From the NCBI GenBank assembly GCA_016933255.1, contig JAFGBF010000018.1, positions 62,001-126,000 of the forward strand: a stretch of 64,000 nucleotides of DNA, read 5' to 3'. This DNA comes from Candidatus Krumholzibacteriota bacterium (lineage in GTDB: Bacteria; Krumholzibacteriota; Krumholzibacteriia; Krumholzibacteriales; Krumholzibacteriaceae). Under the pieces are notes generated by a model. The model had not been told where the DNA came from. It worked only from the letters and a program-made list of their open reading frames with translations, and made no database searches. This document shows, in pieces, positions 33,460 through 43,613 of this stretch. Every line of letters begins with the position of its first letter. Position 1 is the stretch's first letter. The translations under genes and the position numbers were made by a program.

Positions 33460-36171
33460 ATGGAAACGATACCAGCCTCCGACCGATCAGACCGAAATAC
33501 GGCAGCCTCAACAAACAAGGAAACTGAGCAGAAAGATCTATCCCAGATTTACGATTTGATCGATCATTCGATCATGATCCTGGATCCGGATCTCACCATC
33601 CTCTCCGTTAATAAGGCCACGGAAAAATTAACAGGGTCATCTTCGGATAAGCTTATAGGAAAAAAATGTTTCAGACTGTTCCACGGCCCTGAAATGGACT
33701 CCCCGCCGAAAGGATGTCCTTTTAAAAAGATGTTATCGAGCGGTACCACCGAAACAATGGAAATGGAAGTAGAAACGCTGAATGGTGTCTTTCTCGTTTC
33801 CAGTACACCGGTCTTTGATCAGGACCAGGAGCTCAAAAGAGTGATCCACATTAGCGCCGATATTACTAAGAGAAAGGCTGCTGAAAGAGAACTTAGGAGC
33901 CATAAAGACAAGTATCAAAATCTGTTTGATAACCTCCAGGAAGGTATCTGGGTAATAGACAAGGATGCTTTTACCAGCCTGGTGAACCCGCGTATGGCAG
34001 AAATGCTGGGGTATACTCAGGATGAGATGGCCGGCAAGCATCTGTTTGATTTCATGGATGAAAATAATATTGAACTTGCCAAAGGCAAGCTCTCGCGGCG
34101 ACAGGAAGGTCTTCGTGAACAACATGAGTTTGAGTTCATAAGAAAGGATGGCACCAGATTATATGCTCTTATGGAAACATCGCCATTAGCCGACGAGGCG
34201 GGTCAGTATTCCGGGGCAGTAGCAAGCATGATGGATATTTCGGAACGCAGGATAGCGGAAAGAGCTATCCAGGCAAGCGAAGAAAAGTACCGGCTGATCT
34301 TTGAAACAGCACCCAATCTGATTATTTCTGTCGATCTGGAGGGAGTTATTGTCGCCTGCAACTCCAGGGCAAAACAGGTGTTGGGCTATACGACAGAGGA
34401 GGTCCTGGGGCAGCCTATGGGCATGATATTCCATCCCGACTATCAGAAAAAAGCCCGGGACAGCCTGGCTGAAATTTTTTCAAGAGGCTTCTCCTACGGC
34501 AAAGAATACAAGTTTGTAAGAAAGGACGGGTCTCTTGTAGACGTAAGTATCGACTCGGCGGCCCTGAAGAATGAAAAGGGAGAAGCCTTAAAGACAATCT
34601 GTGTCATATCTGATTTTACGGAACGCAATCGGGCGGAGCGGGCGCTATGGGAAAGCGAAGCCAGATATCGCTCTATGATGGATGCTCTTGAAGACTCAGT
34701 CTATATATGTTCGCCTGATTTTGTAATCGAATTTATGAATCCGGCGATGAAAAGGCGCGTAGGATATGATGCTGTGGGAAAGAAATGTTTTAGCGCAATA
34801 TACGGCCTTGAGCAGATTTGTGACTGGTGTATCTTCGATATGGTCTCTCCGGGTAAAAACTGCGAATATTCGATGATAAACCCGATTGATAATAAAAATT
34901 ACCATGTTAAAAATGCGGCAATTCCCAATAAGGACGGTTCGATCTCCAAAATGACGATATACAGGGATTTGACGGACTATATGAACGCGATTGCCGAGAA
35001 GGAGAAATCCCGGCTGCGATTGGTTCAAGCCCATAAAATGGAATCGATAGGAAATCTGGCAGGAGGGATCGCGCACGATTTTAACAATATTCTGACGTCG
35101 ATCCTCGGTTTTACGGAGCTGGCGCTCGATGAAGTTGAAAATGGGACAGCGCTGGAAGACGACCTTCAGGAGATATTCAACGCCGGAAACAGGGCAAAGG
35201 AGCTTGTTAAACAAATACTCACCTTTGCCCGTCAGGGGGAAAAAGAAATCAAACCGGTCCGGGTAGACCATATCGCAGAAGAATCATTGAAATTTATAAG
35301 GAGCACAATCCCTTCTACTGTTGAAATCAGGCAAAACATTGAAAGAGACCTTCGGGTGGTCTGCAATGCCACACAGCTCCATCAGGTGTTCATGAACCTG
35401 TGCACGAATGCTGCCCAGGTCATGGAGGAATCAGGCGGTGTCCTGGAAGTCAGCGTCGGGAATAAAACAGTAGAAAGTACTTCCGCGCTGTATGAATTGG
35501 AAGTGGCTCCGGGCAGCTATATAGAAATAAAGGTTTCGGATACTGGTACTGGGATCGCGGAAAATAATATCGAGTCGATTTTTGAGCCTTATTTTACGAC
35601 AAAGCAGCCTGGAGAAGGAACCGGAATGGGCCTTGCAGTCGTCCACGGTATTGTCGAGGAGTGCGGCGGCCAGATCATGGTTGAGAGCGAACCGGGGAAA
35701 GGGACGACCTTCAAGGTCCTTTTGCCGGCCACGGACAAAACCACGGAGGCCGGCAAATACGAACGGGAGAAAATTCCTGCAGGGACAGAAAGAATTCTGG
35801 TTGTCGATGATACTGCCGCAGTAGCAAAAGTGACTAAAAAAAGCCTTGAACGGCTTGGATATAAAGTATCGACAAGAATCAGCAGTACAGATGCCCTGGA
35901 GCTTTTCCGTGAAAAACCGGATAAATTCGATCTTGTTATTACCGATCAGGTCATGCCGAACATGTCCGGCGAAAAGCTGGCCTCTGAGCTCATGCGGATC
36001 AGAAAAGACATTCCTGTCATCCTGTGTACCGGATACGGCAGCAGATATTCAGAAAAAGCCGCGCTCAAAATCGGTATCAAGTCAGTTGTCTACAAACCGG
36101 TTATAACGGCTGATCTGGCAAGAACTATCCGAAAAGTACTGGGTGAATCCCCGCCGCGTTCAGCGGATTGA
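33460..36171 (+). CDS. Hybrid histidine kinase with four PAS domains and receiver
   Basis: 903 residues, no membrane helix. PAS domains lie at about 25-140, 150-270, 280-395 and 405-525. The HisKA phospho-acceptor is in GGIAHDFNNIL, the ATPase domain has the N box (FMNLCTNAAQV), DTGTGI and GEGTGMGLAVV, and a C-terminal receiver (about 780-900) has its Asp in FDLVITDQVMP and Lys in VVYKPV. PAS1 has CFRLFHG...KGCPF and PAS4 has KKCF...ICDWC cysteine motifs, which could bind a metal or heme. Start ATG 33460 is preferred to ATG 33457 by spacing from GAGGGG. The partner regulator is not adjacent. Confidence 0.9.
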   Translation: METIPASDRSDRNTAASTNKETEQKDLSQIYDLIDHSIMILDPDLTILSVNKATEKLTGSSSDKLIGKKCFRLFHGPEMDSPPKGCPFKKMLSSGTTETMEMEVETLNGVFLVSSTPVFDQDQELKRVIHISADITKRKAAERELRSHKDKYQNLFDNLQEGIWVIDKDAFTSLVNPRMAEMLGYTQDEMAGKHLFDFMDENNIELAKGKLSRRQEGLREQHEFEFIRKDGTRLYALMETSPLADEAGQYSGAVASMMDISERRIAERAIQASEEKYRLIFETAPNLIISVDLEGVIVACNSRAKQVLGYTTEEVLGQPMGMIFHPDYQKKARDSLAEIFSRGFSYGKEYKFVRKDGSLVDVSIDSAALKNEKGEALKTICVISDFTERNRAERALWESEARYRSMMDALEDSVYICSPDFVIEFMNPAMKRRVGYDAVGKKCFSAIYGLEQICDWCIFDMVSPGKNCEYSMINPIDNKNYHVKNAAIPNKDGSISKMTIYRDLTDYMNAIAEKEKSRLRLVQAHKMESIGNLAGGIAHDFNNILTSILGFTELALDEVENGTALEDDLQEIFNAGNRAKELVKQILTFARQGEKEIKPVRVDHIAEESLKFIRSTIPSTVEIRQNIERDLRVVCNATQLHQVFMNLCTNAAQVMEESGGVLEVSVGNKTVESTSALYELEVAPGSYIEIKVSDTGTGIAENNIESIFEPYFTTKQPGEGTGMGLAVVHGIVEECGGQIMVESEPGKGTTFKVLLPATDKTTEAGKYEREKIPAGTERILVVDDTAAVAKVTKKSLERLGYKVSTRISSTDALELFREKPDKFDLVITDQVMPNMSGEKLASELMRIRKDIPVILCTGYGSRYSEKAALKIGIKSVVYKPVITADLARTIRKVLGESPPRSAD

Positions 36172-36448
36172 GAGCTCTCAGCCGCCTTTTTCCTCAATAT
36201 TTCAGATCTTTTTTATCTGATAAGGGAACCATTCGCCTGCATATCCTGTCAAAAGTGCAGAGAAAAGAAATAATCGTTATAAGAAAGGAAAGTATCGGGA
36301 TTCTACAACGGCTGGACAAGATCTCCGTTTTCAACAGAGAATTATTGGTGTATCGTATAAACCGCGATGGATAGTATTATTTTTGATGTAAAGCGGATCG
36401 ATAATAAAATCCCGCGGAGAGTCGTGGGAACGCTTAGGCGGTGTACGA
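36172..36448. other. Intergenic region before the ECF sigma gene
   Basis: An AT-rich gap of 277 bases. It holds an inverted repeat TCAGAT-N7-ATCTGA near 36203 without a terminator tail. A frame open from 36168 to 36374 has no ribosome site and no recognisable product. A promoter for the sigma factor must lie here, but none is clear. Confidence 0.4.
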
Positions 36449-37075
36449 TTGCCGGTCGATGATACCGATTATCAGGGAATTGATATCGAAGAAGAAAGCA
36501 AGACCCTCGCCAGGGATTTCCTGGCAGGCGATACAGATGCTTTCAACAGATTGATAATTCTTCACCAGAAGCTGGTCTTCAGTCTCTGCCTGAGGCTGCT
36601 TGGTGATTATGATGACGCAGATGATTGCGCGCAGGAAGTGTTTTTAAAAATTCATCGCTATTTGAAAGGTTTCAGATTCGAATCGAGTTTCAGGACGTGG
36701 CTTTACAGAGTGACAGTAAATACATGCAAGAACCTGATGGATTCTTCTGAATACAGGATGAAGAGAAAAAAAGTTAGAATAGAGGAGGAATACAGGTCTG
36801 AAGAGGAGGGAGAAAGGGTCATTAAAGACAGTTCTCCTTCGCCTCTGGCGCTTCTTGGAAGAAAGGAACTTGGACGGATGCTCGATGACGCGTTAGAAAC
36901 GCTTCCTGCTGCGCAGAGGCTTGTGGTTGTACTTAAGGATGTCGAAGGAGCATCGTACGAACAGATCACTGAGATAACAGGGATGAAAACGGGGACAGTC
37001 AAGTCGAAACTCTCGAGAGCGAGGCTGAAGCTGAGAAAAGTGATAAAAGGGATGATCAATGATGAGATGTCATGA
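36449..37075 (+). CDS. ECF-type RNA polymerase sigma factor
   Basis: 208 residues. Region 2 is seen in LLGDYDDADDCAQEVFLKIH and FRTWLYRVTVNTC; region 4 in LPAAQRLVVVLKDVEGASYE with the helix GMKTGTVKSKLSRARLKL. A short acidic linker (EEEYRSEEEGERV) joins them. It directs RNA polymerase to a stress- or signal-specific promoter set and is held by the anti-sigma factor encoded next, with which it overlaps 17 bases. The start TTG at 36449 has only a weak AGGCGG site. Confidence 0.9.
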   Translation: MPVDDTDYQGIDIEEESKTLARDFLAGDTDAFNRLIILHQKLVFSLCLRLLGDYDDADDCAQEVFLKIHRYLKGFRFESSFRTWLYRVTVNTCKNLMDSSEYRMKRKKVRIEEEYRSEEEGERVIKDSSPSPLALLGRKELGRMLDDALETLPAAQRLVVVLKDVEGASYEQITEITGMKTGTVKSKLSRARLKLRKVIKGMINDEMS

Positions 37076-38027
37076 AGTAGAAGAGGACCTTTCAGAATAT
37101 ATCGACGGAGTCCTTTCCCATGAAAGAGCGGAACTGGTCGAACAGCATCTTCTGGAATGCCGGAAATGCAGGGAACTCTGCGATTCTATGAGAGAGATAG
37201 CGGGATATATGGCCGAGATGGAGAGGGTCGATCCTCCGGCCGATTTTATTCAAAGTATCAATGCGAGGCTCGGCGCGATGCCGTCATTCAGCGGTTCCCT
37301 CAGGCGGATGTTAAGTCCGGTAAGGGTCAGGCTTCCTCTTGAACTCGCCGGAGTTGCAGCAGCGGTGATCCTGATATTCTATGTCGCTCAGTTCAATCTT
37401 AGGGAAAAAGCTGCAGATTCTCCGCTCCCCTCCGTTCCAGCTGAGACCGGTCTGCGGGATGCAGAAGAGATAAAGGATACAAAAACAGGCAGTAGTACGG
37501 AAAGTCTCCGGAAGAAAGATGAGACCGCTCCACCTCAAGCGGATGTGAAAGTTTCGGGGAGTTCTGGTCCACGCCCTGATGATCTGGGGGAAAAGGGGAA
37601 GGTGCCTGAAAAACAGGGGTTTTTCGTATCAGGGAAAGAGGAGAATACAGAGTCCGGGGAAGAAAAGATCCGCGGCCTGGAAAAGGATGCCGTTATGGCC
37701 CCGGCCTTAAGAAGCGGGATTGTCAGGCAGCCCAGGAGGGTCGATGTTGAAAGCTGGCGGCTCAGGATCGATGCTCTGGGAGGAAAGATAATCGACATTC
37801 AGCCTCCGGGAGGCGTCAGCAGCCCCGACAGCGCATCGGTTCCTGTAATCTTTAATATCGAGATCCCGGTGAAGAGCCACGAAAGGTTTCTGCAGGAACT
37901 TGATAAAATAAAAGGCTTCGAGAAAATATCGGCAGAGGTCACCGGCGCGGAAGGTGATTTTCTTAAGATCCGGCTGGTGATTGAATATCCGTCAGATGGC
38001 GGCGCGGTCAAACCTGAAGTTGAATAG
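37059..38027 (+). CDS. Anti-sigma factor with zinc-finger (ZAS) domain
   Basis: 322 residues. The N-terminal ZAS domain has His30-x3-Cys34-x2-Cys37 (HLLECRKC) plus an upstream His, the zinc site of anti-sigma factors. One membrane helix at about 93-112 (LPLELAGVAAAVILIFYVAQ) divides it from a 200-residue outer region: a polar, Pro/Lys/Glu-rich linker and a C-terminal globular domain of about 85 residues (VDVESWRLRIDALGGKIIDI onward). It holds the sigma factor at the membrane and releases it on an envelope signal. Confidence 0.85.
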   Translation: MMRCHEVEEDLSEYIDGVLSHERAELVEQHLLECRKCRELCDSMREIAGYMAEMERVDPPADFIQSINARLGAMPSFSGSLRRMLSPVRVRLPLELAGVAAAVILIFYVAQFNLREKAADSPLPSVPAETGLRDAEEIKDTKTGSSTESLRKKDETAPPQADVKVSGSSGPRPDDLGEKGKVPEKQGFFVSGKEENTESGEEKIRGLEKDAVMAPALRSGIVRQPRRVDVESWRLRIDALGGKIIDIQPPGGVSSPDSASVPVIFNIEIPVKSHERFLQELDKIKGFEKISAEVTGAEGDFLKIRLVIEYPSDGGAVKPEVE

Positions 38028-38249
38028 AAAGAAACAGATTTCTGATTCATAGGATATAATTTCAATATTCATATTCTTGCATTTTCATGGGAATTTTGCT
38101 ACCCTCCGCCTTCACCCTCGAATATCAAGCATTTGCCGGTTTATAGCGTTTTTACGGGGGGCTGAACATAGCTCCGCGTACGTTTTCGGGTCGGGATTAA
38201 GGGTTATACGGGAGTGCAGGACTGTGTATTGAAGGGGAGGGATCCTGTA

Positions 38250-39848
38250 ATGGATTTCAGGGATTTTGTTCATAAGCATACTGGTAGGGTCAAAGAGCTT
38301 GAAAGAGAGGGGAGCCTTGCGTACTGGGATGCGTCTCTAAGCGGAAGATGTGATGATTACGAGAGGTACTCTGCCACGCTGAAAAAACTTGAGAAGATAT
38401 ATTCCGACAAAAACGACTTTGAATTCATAAAAAAGGCAAGAGGGTCCGGAAGATTCGAGGATCCCGAAATGAAGAGAATAGCCGATATCCTCTACCTGAA
38501 ATATCTTGGTAATCAGTTCGACGATGATCTTCTCGAAAGGATGGTCGATCTCTCAAGCGAGATAGATAAGAAATTCAGCGTGTACAGGCCTGAAATCGAG
38601 GGTAAGGAGATATCGACGAATGAGGTATATAATATCCTGAAGGAAAGCAAAGACAGCGGTTATCGGCGGCGTGTATGGGAGGCGAGCAAAGATGTAGGAT
38701 CAGCTGTAAATGAAAAATTCCTCGAACTGATCAGATTGCGGAATGAATCGGCTCAAAAAGTGGGATTCGAAAACTACTACAAGATGGCTATGGTCCTCGG
38801 GGAACAAAATGAAGAAAAACTTGCCGGGATATTCGACGAACTCGATCGACTTACAAGAGAACCGTTCGGGAGGTTCAAGGAAAGGCTGGATCGGCAGCTC
38901 TCGGAGATTTACGGAATCGCGCCATCGGCAATAATGCCCTGGCACTACCACGATCCTTATTTTCAGGAACTTCCAGCTATTGGAGATGAGGATTTCGATC
39001 ATTATTACAAAGGGAAGGATATTGCCGGACTGGCGGCCGATTTCTACTCGCGTATAGGTATGCCTGTAGAAGATATCCTCGCGCGCAGCGACCTTTATGA
39101 ACGGGCCGGAAAAAATCCGCACGCTTTCTGTACCGACATAGACAGACGGGGCGATATACGGATACTCTGTAATATCGTGGATAACAACCAGTGGATGGAT
39201 ACCATCCTCCACGAGCTTGGGCATGGCGTTTACGACAAGTATGTCGGCAGGGATCTTCCATGGCTGATAAGAATCTATCCTCACCTCTGTACGACCGAGG
39301 CATCGGCGATGTATTTCGGCCGTCTGTCGCATGATCCGATGTGGATGAGAGAAGCGCTCGGCCTGAGTGATGAAGAAGCGGAAAAGATCTCTATGCCGAT
39401 GAAAAAAGCGATCAGAAACAAGCAGTTGATCTTTGCAAGATGGGTCCAGGTGATGTTCCATTTCGAAAGAGAGATGTACAGGGATCCCCGGCAGGATCTT
39501 TCAGCTCTCTGGTGGGACCTCAAAGAAAGGTTCCAGATGGTCAGGCGTCCCGAGGGAAGGAACAGGCCGGATTACGCTTCCAAGATCCATGTTATCTCCT
39601 CCCCGGTCTATTATCATAACTATATGCTCGGTGAGCTTTTAGCCTCGCAGTTCCATCATCATCTTTCGGCTTCTGTTCTTGCAAATGAGGATATGAAGGG
39701 AATATACGGCAACAGGGCCGTCGGTGAATATTTCCGCGACAAGGTGTACAGGCCGGGGAATATCGTTCCGTGGGATGAACATGTCGAGAATGCCACCGGG
39801 GAGTCTTTGACTGCCAGATATTTCGTCGAACAGTTTGTGAAGGAGTAG
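38250..39848 (+). CDS. Zinc oligopeptidase, M3/M2-like
   Basis: 532 residues, mostly helical. HELGH (residues 321-325) is the zinc-binding HExxH, and TTEASAMYFG about 25 residues later gives the third ligand, as in gluzincins of families M2 and M3. No signal peptide, so it is cytoplasmic and likely trims oligopeptides. It is shorter than typical oligoendopeptidase F (about 600). ATG 38250 is chosen since GGGGAGG is nine bases upstream; an earlier GTG at 38214 lacks a site. The transporter gene follows two bases after the stop. Confidence 0.83.
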   Translation: MDFRDFVHKHTGRVKELEREGSLAYWDASLSGRCDDYERYSATLKKLEKIYSDKNDFEFIKKARGSGRFEDPEMKRIADILYLKYLGNQFDDDLLERMVDLSSEIDKKFSVYRPEIEGKEISTNEVYNILKESKDSGYRRRVWEASKDVGSAVNEKFLELIRLRNESAQKVGFENYYKMAMVLGEQNEEKLAGIFDELDRLTREPFGRFKERLDRQLSEIYGIAPSAIMPWHYHDPYFQELPAIGDEDFDHYYKGKDIAGLAADFYSRIGMPVEDILARSDLYERAGKNPHAFCTDIDRRGDIRILCNIVDNNQWMDTILHELGHGVYDKYVGRDLPWLIRIYPHLCTTEASAMYFGRLSHDPMWMREALGLSDEEAEKISMPMKKAIRNKQLIFARWVQVMFHFEREMYRDPRQDLSALWWDLKERFQMVRRPEGRNRPDYASKIHVISSPVYYHNYMLGELLASQFHHHLSASVLANEDMKGIYGNRAVGEYFRDKVYRPGNIVPWDEHVENATGESLTARYFVEQFVKE

Positions 39849-39850
39849 AA

Positions 39851-40696
39851 ATGATCTGGCTTCTGCCCGCCGCCGCTTCATCGATAGCGATAGCGATAAT
39901 TCTTAAGGTGAATGAAAGATGGAGGGGCGACCGCCTGCTTCTTGCCGGAGCCAACTATATAGTGGCTTCGCTCCTCGCTCTGGCGTTTCTCGGGTTCAGG
40001 ATACACGCTCCCGCCGTAACGACAGTCTGGTTAGGCAGCGTGACGGGAGTCGATTATGTCCTCGCCCTTCTCGTTCTTATGGCAGGTATTTCGAAAGGTC
40101 CTCTCGCCGTTCCAGTCACTGTAATGCGCCTTTCCGTCGCTCTTCCCGTGGTCTTCTCGATTATTTTCTGGGGAGAAAAACCGCTTGCCCTCCAATGGGC
40201 AGGCATGGTCCTGGGAGCGGCCTCTTTCATATTTTTCGGGATCGGTATCTCGGGCAAAGACAGGGCCGGAAATGCAGGAAGGGGTTTCTGGCCCCTGATG
40301 ATCTCCCTTTTCCTCGTGACAGGGATAGCAAGTGTTCTCTTAAAGTCGTTCAGCGAGACCCTTCAGGATGTCGACAGAATGTCGTTCACCTGGGTACTGT
40401 TTACCGTTGCGGCCCTCTTTACATGGATAATCATTGCAGTCAGGCGGGTCGGATTCGATCGAAGGACCTTTTTTCTGGGGATGCTTCTGGGAGTTCCGAA
40501 CCTGTTCAGTACCGTTTTTACTCTAATCGCCCTTCGAACGGTTCCGGCCTCTGTCGTTTTTCCTTTTATAAACGTCACCGTCATTTCCGGGTCGGCTTTC
40601 GCCGCGTTCTATATATGGAAAGAGAAGCTCGGAAGGATGGCGCTATTAGGCCTTGCGGCCGCAGCGGCGGCTCTTGTATTATTAACGGTGAAATAG
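39851..40696 (+). CDS. DMT/EamA-type transporter
   Basis: 281 residues, ten hydrophobic segments arranged as two repeats of five, the drug/metabolite transporter fold. The first repeat ends with QWAGMVLGAASFIFFGIGI and the second with LGLAAAAAALVLL. Both ends match EamA domains. The substrate is unknown; amino acids, nucleotides or drugs are possibilities. Its start is two bases behind the peptidase stop, so the two are co-translated, which hints at handling of peptide-derived amino acids. Confidence 0.82.
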   Translation: MIWLLPAAASSIAIAIILKVNERWRGDRLLLAGANYIVASLLALAFLGFRIHAPAVTTVWLGSVTGVDYVLALLVLMAGISKGPLAVPVTVMRLSVALPVVFSIIFWGEKPLALQWAGMVLGAASFIFFGIGISGKDRAGNAGRGFWPLMISLFLVTGIASVLLKSFSETLQDVDRMSFTWVLFTVAALFTWIIIAVRRVGFDRRTFFLGMLLGVPNLFSTVFTLIALRTVPASVVFPFINVTVISGSAFAAFYIWKEKLGRMALLGLAAAAAALVLLTVK

Positions 40697-40795
40697 GTGA
40701 AGTGATCTGAAGATCAAACAGGCTGCTTCTTCGGAATCGGTCTTTCATCGTGCGGGGGGCCGAAACGGTATCCGGTCCCGGCGCGAGGGGTGGTT

Positions 40796-41503
40796 ATGAT
40801 AAGAAATATCCTCATTGGACTCTCGGCTGTGATTATTCTTGCAGGCAGCGCGGCATCCCAGGAAAAAAGTCCTTACGCGAAATATCTGGAGAATCCGACA
40901 TCCGGAACATTTATTGGCGCTTATAATTACTATGAGTCGGAAAGATCGGATACATCCAGCGATATGGCAGCGATAATGCTCGCATATCTGCACATGGAAG
41001 AGATGAACCGCAATATAGAGATGCTGAAGGGTAATATCGGAGATCTCGGAATCATGCCAAAGTTCAACTACGCCAATATCCTTCTTGAACTCGGGAGATA
41101 CAGCGAGGCGATCGAGGCGTACAGGCAGCTGAACTCAGACAACCCGGAGTGGTCCTGCCCCTGGCGGCACCGCGGAGAGGCTCACTGGAAGTCCGGGGAG
41201 CATAAGGAAGCTGTAGCGTGCCTTGAAAAAGCGATCGAGACAAGAGAGACTCATTTTGACGCTTACACCCAGCTTGCCGAGGTACTGGCCGATATGAAGG
41301 AATATGCAAGGGCGCTTGAAGTCCTGGAGAAGGGCCTTACCTTCTATAAAAAGGATATTGAGGACCCGGAGAGGGAAGTGAGTATGATTGATATCGAGTT
41401 TCTCTATCTCAAGCTTCTGATGGAGAACGGCAGAATCGAGGATGCCGATACGCAGCGGAAGATGCTTGAAAAGACCGCCCCGGGCGACGAGAGACTCAAG
41501 TAG
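40796..41503 (+). CDS. Exported TPR-repeat protein
   Basis: 235 residues with a Sec signal peptide (IRNILIGLSAVIILAGSAAS) cleaved near residue 21. About three tetratricopeptide repeats are visible: YANILLELGRYSEAIEAYRQ, GEAHWKSGEHKEAVACLEKA and AEVLADMKEYARALEVLEKG. It is probably a periplasmic scaffold. Start ATG 40796 has GAGGGG upstream. A terminator follows directly, so it ends a transcript. Confidence 0.8.
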   Translation: MIRNILIGLSAVIILAGSAASQEKSPYAKYLENPTSGTFIGAYNYYESERSDTSSDMAAIMLAYLHMEEMNRNIEMLKGNIGDLGIMPKFNYANILLELGRYSEAIEAYRQLNSDNPEWSCPWRHRGEAHWKSGEHKEAVACLEKAIETRETHFDAYTQLAEVLADMKEYARALEVLEKGLTFYKKDIEDPEREVSMIDIEFLYLKLLMENGRIEDADTQRKMLEKTAPGDERLK

Positions 41504-41529
41504 AAGATAGTGGTTATGAAAATCTGCAG

Positions 41530-41571
41530 CAGCCCGTGCATGTTCACCTGAAGATCGCCGGGCTGTTTTTT
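41530..41571 (+). terminator. Intrinsic terminator after the TPR-protein gene
   Basis: CAGCCCG (41530-41536) pairs with CGGGCTG (41559-41565); six T residues follow immediately. The loop is long (22 bases), which lowers certainty slightly. Confidence 0.75.
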
Positions 41572-41644
41572 CTGGTTTTGTCTCAAGGATATCTCCGCGG
41601 GATGGGTCGATCGATCCTCTTCGAGGTATTCAATGGAGGTCTAA

Positions 41645-42487
41645 ATGAATAGGATCGCCTGTATTGTCATTATGGCGGCCGTGTCCGTCTCCTCGGCGCT
41701 TCAGGCGCAGTCGCTGGCCAAAAAGTGGTCGAGTGAACCTGTTTTTGATACCCCCGAATCTGTCATTTATGATTATGAAAACCATATGCTCTGCGTGTCG
41801 AATATTTCGGGTCGTTCAGACGAAAAGAACGGTATGGGATTCATTTCAAGGTTATCGATGAAGGGCGAGGTCGTAAAGCTGAAATGGATTACCGGGCTTA
41901 ATGCCCCGAAGGGGATGGGGATATTCGGAAATCTGCTTTTTGTCGCTGATATAGACGAACTTGTCGTCATCGATATCGAAAAAAACAGAATAGTCACACG
42001 ATACCCGGCAGAGGGTTCAAAATTTCTCAATGATATAGCGATCGATGGAGAAGGGAACGTTTTTATTTCTGATTCAATGACGAATGCCGTCTACCGCTTC
42101 GACGGCAAAAAAGTAGATCGATGGATCCAGGGCGGCAGGATCCTCATGCCTAACGGCCTTTGTTATGACGAGGGAAGATTGATCGTAGGTGTCTCGGGAG
42201 ACGGAATGCTTCGGGCAGTAGATCTTAAGACGAAAGCAATCTCCGATCTGCTCTCGACAGGATCGAGCATCGATGGAGTGTCTATGGACGGGAAGGGCAA
42301 CTTTATCGTCTCCGACTGGAAAGGCAGGACTGTTCTGATTGAACCGGACGGCGTGATAACTGTACTCCTTGATACAGCGGACAGCAAAATAAACGCGGCG
42401 GATATCTTCTTTATCAATAAATGGGATATGCTTCTTATCCCCACTTTCAATGACAACAGGGTAGTAGCGTGCACGCTGAAACACTGA
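41645..42487 (+). CDS. Exported SMP-30/NHL-type beta-propeller protein
   Basis: 280 residues with a signal peptide ([18 protein letters not shown]) cut near residue 23. The mature part has repeated propeller strands with the family wording [35 protein letters not shown] and [15 protein letters not shown], as in SMP-30/gluconolactonase-like lactonases. It may be a periplasmic lactonase or simply a binding propeller. Ribosome site GGAGG. Nothing in its surroundings suggests a pathway. Confidence 0.82.
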   Translation: MNRIACIVIMAAVSVSSALQAQSLAKKWSSEPVFDTPESVIYDYENHMLCVSNISGRSDEKNGMGFISRLSMKGEVVKLKWITGLNAPKGMGIFGNLLFVADIDELVVIDIEKNRIVTRYPAEGSKFLNDIAIDGEGNVFISDSMTNAVYRFDGKKVDRWIQGGRILMPNGLCYDEGRLIVGVSGDGMLRAVDLKTKAISDLLSTGSSIDGVSMDGKGNFIVSDWKGRTVLIEPDGVITVLLDTADSKINAADIFFINKWDMLLIPTFNDNRVVACTLKH

Positions 42488-42714
42488 TTTTGCGGCATGA
42501 CCGCACCGGTGAGGATAACGGTGATGCTCATCTTAAAAGGCAGGTCATCGGCAGAGAGGTGGTTGTTGCCGTGACCGGCGGAAGGCCGGATTTCGGGCTA
42601 TGGGAACAGATCTTCTGCGGTGAATTCGACGGCGGCAGAAGAAAAAGAGTCCCGGTCAAGATCATTGGCGAATAATGTCTTATACCGTATCAGTGAAAAT
42701 TTTTCAGAAAAGAG
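42488..42714. other. Intergenic stretch before the pyr promoter
   Basis: No confident gene. A frame starting at a GTG at 42469 runs to 42675 (68 residues) but overlaps the end of the propeller gene and has no clear ribosome site. No terminator could be found behind the propeller gene. Confidence 0.4.
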
Positions 42715-42743
42715 TTGCCATTCCAGACGATATCGATTAGCAT
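42715..42743 (+). promoter_or_regulatory. Promoter of the pyrimidine operon
   Basis: TTGCCA (42715-42720), a 17-base spacer, TAGCAT (42738-42743). Predicted start near 42750, so the transcript begins just before the PyrR-site hairpin. Confidence 0.65.
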
Positions 42744-42765
42744 CTCCGGGACGAAGCCTTTTAAT

Positions 42766-42782
42766 CTGGTCCGGGAGGCCAG
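42766..42782 (+). promoter_or_regulatory. PyrR-binding hairpin / anti-antiterminator
   Basis: CTGG (42766-42769) pairs with CCAG (42779-42782) around TCCGGGAGG. This resembles the PyrR RNA consensus ARUCCNGNGAGGYU but is one base shorter in the loop. Its GGGAGG (42773-42778) is also perfectly complementary to the 5' arm of the downstream terminator, so the two structures exclude each other. Confidence 0.6.
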
Positions 42783-42825
42783 GAAGGGATCGACAGGATG
42801 CACCTCTTTCGTCCACTCCGCTTTA

Positions 42826-42851
42826 CCTCCCCGGCCGGGAGGATTTTTTTT
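42826..42851 (+). terminator. Attenuator terminator in the pyrR leader
   Basis: CCTCCC (42826-42831) pairs with GGGAGG (42837-42842) with a five-base loop, then A and eight T residues. It ends 13 bases before the pyrR ribosome site AGGAGG, so it can only serve as an attenuator of the operon. Confidence 0.88.
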
Positions 42852-42866
42852 AACAGACCGGTATAG

Positions 42867-43562
<696 letters not shown>

Positions 43563-43613
43563 AAACAGGACCCGGTTATGATAGACCGGTGCGCAGAAGG
43601 GGGTAATCGGAAA

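Noticed and set aside
36168-36374. A 68-codon frame starting with TTG over the stop of the hybrid kinase gene.
   Set aside because: No ribosome site, basic composition without a recognisable fold, and it ends in an AT-rich region. It may be chance.
36430-36455. GGAAC-like box before the sigma factor, considered as an autoregulated ECF promoter.
   Set aside because: The matching -10 would fall on or after the start codon, so it cannot drive this gene.
42469-42675. A 68-codon frame with GTG start overlapping the end of the propeller gene.
   Set aside because: No clear ribosome site and no known family. The last 40 residues look protein-like, so it is not fully excluded.
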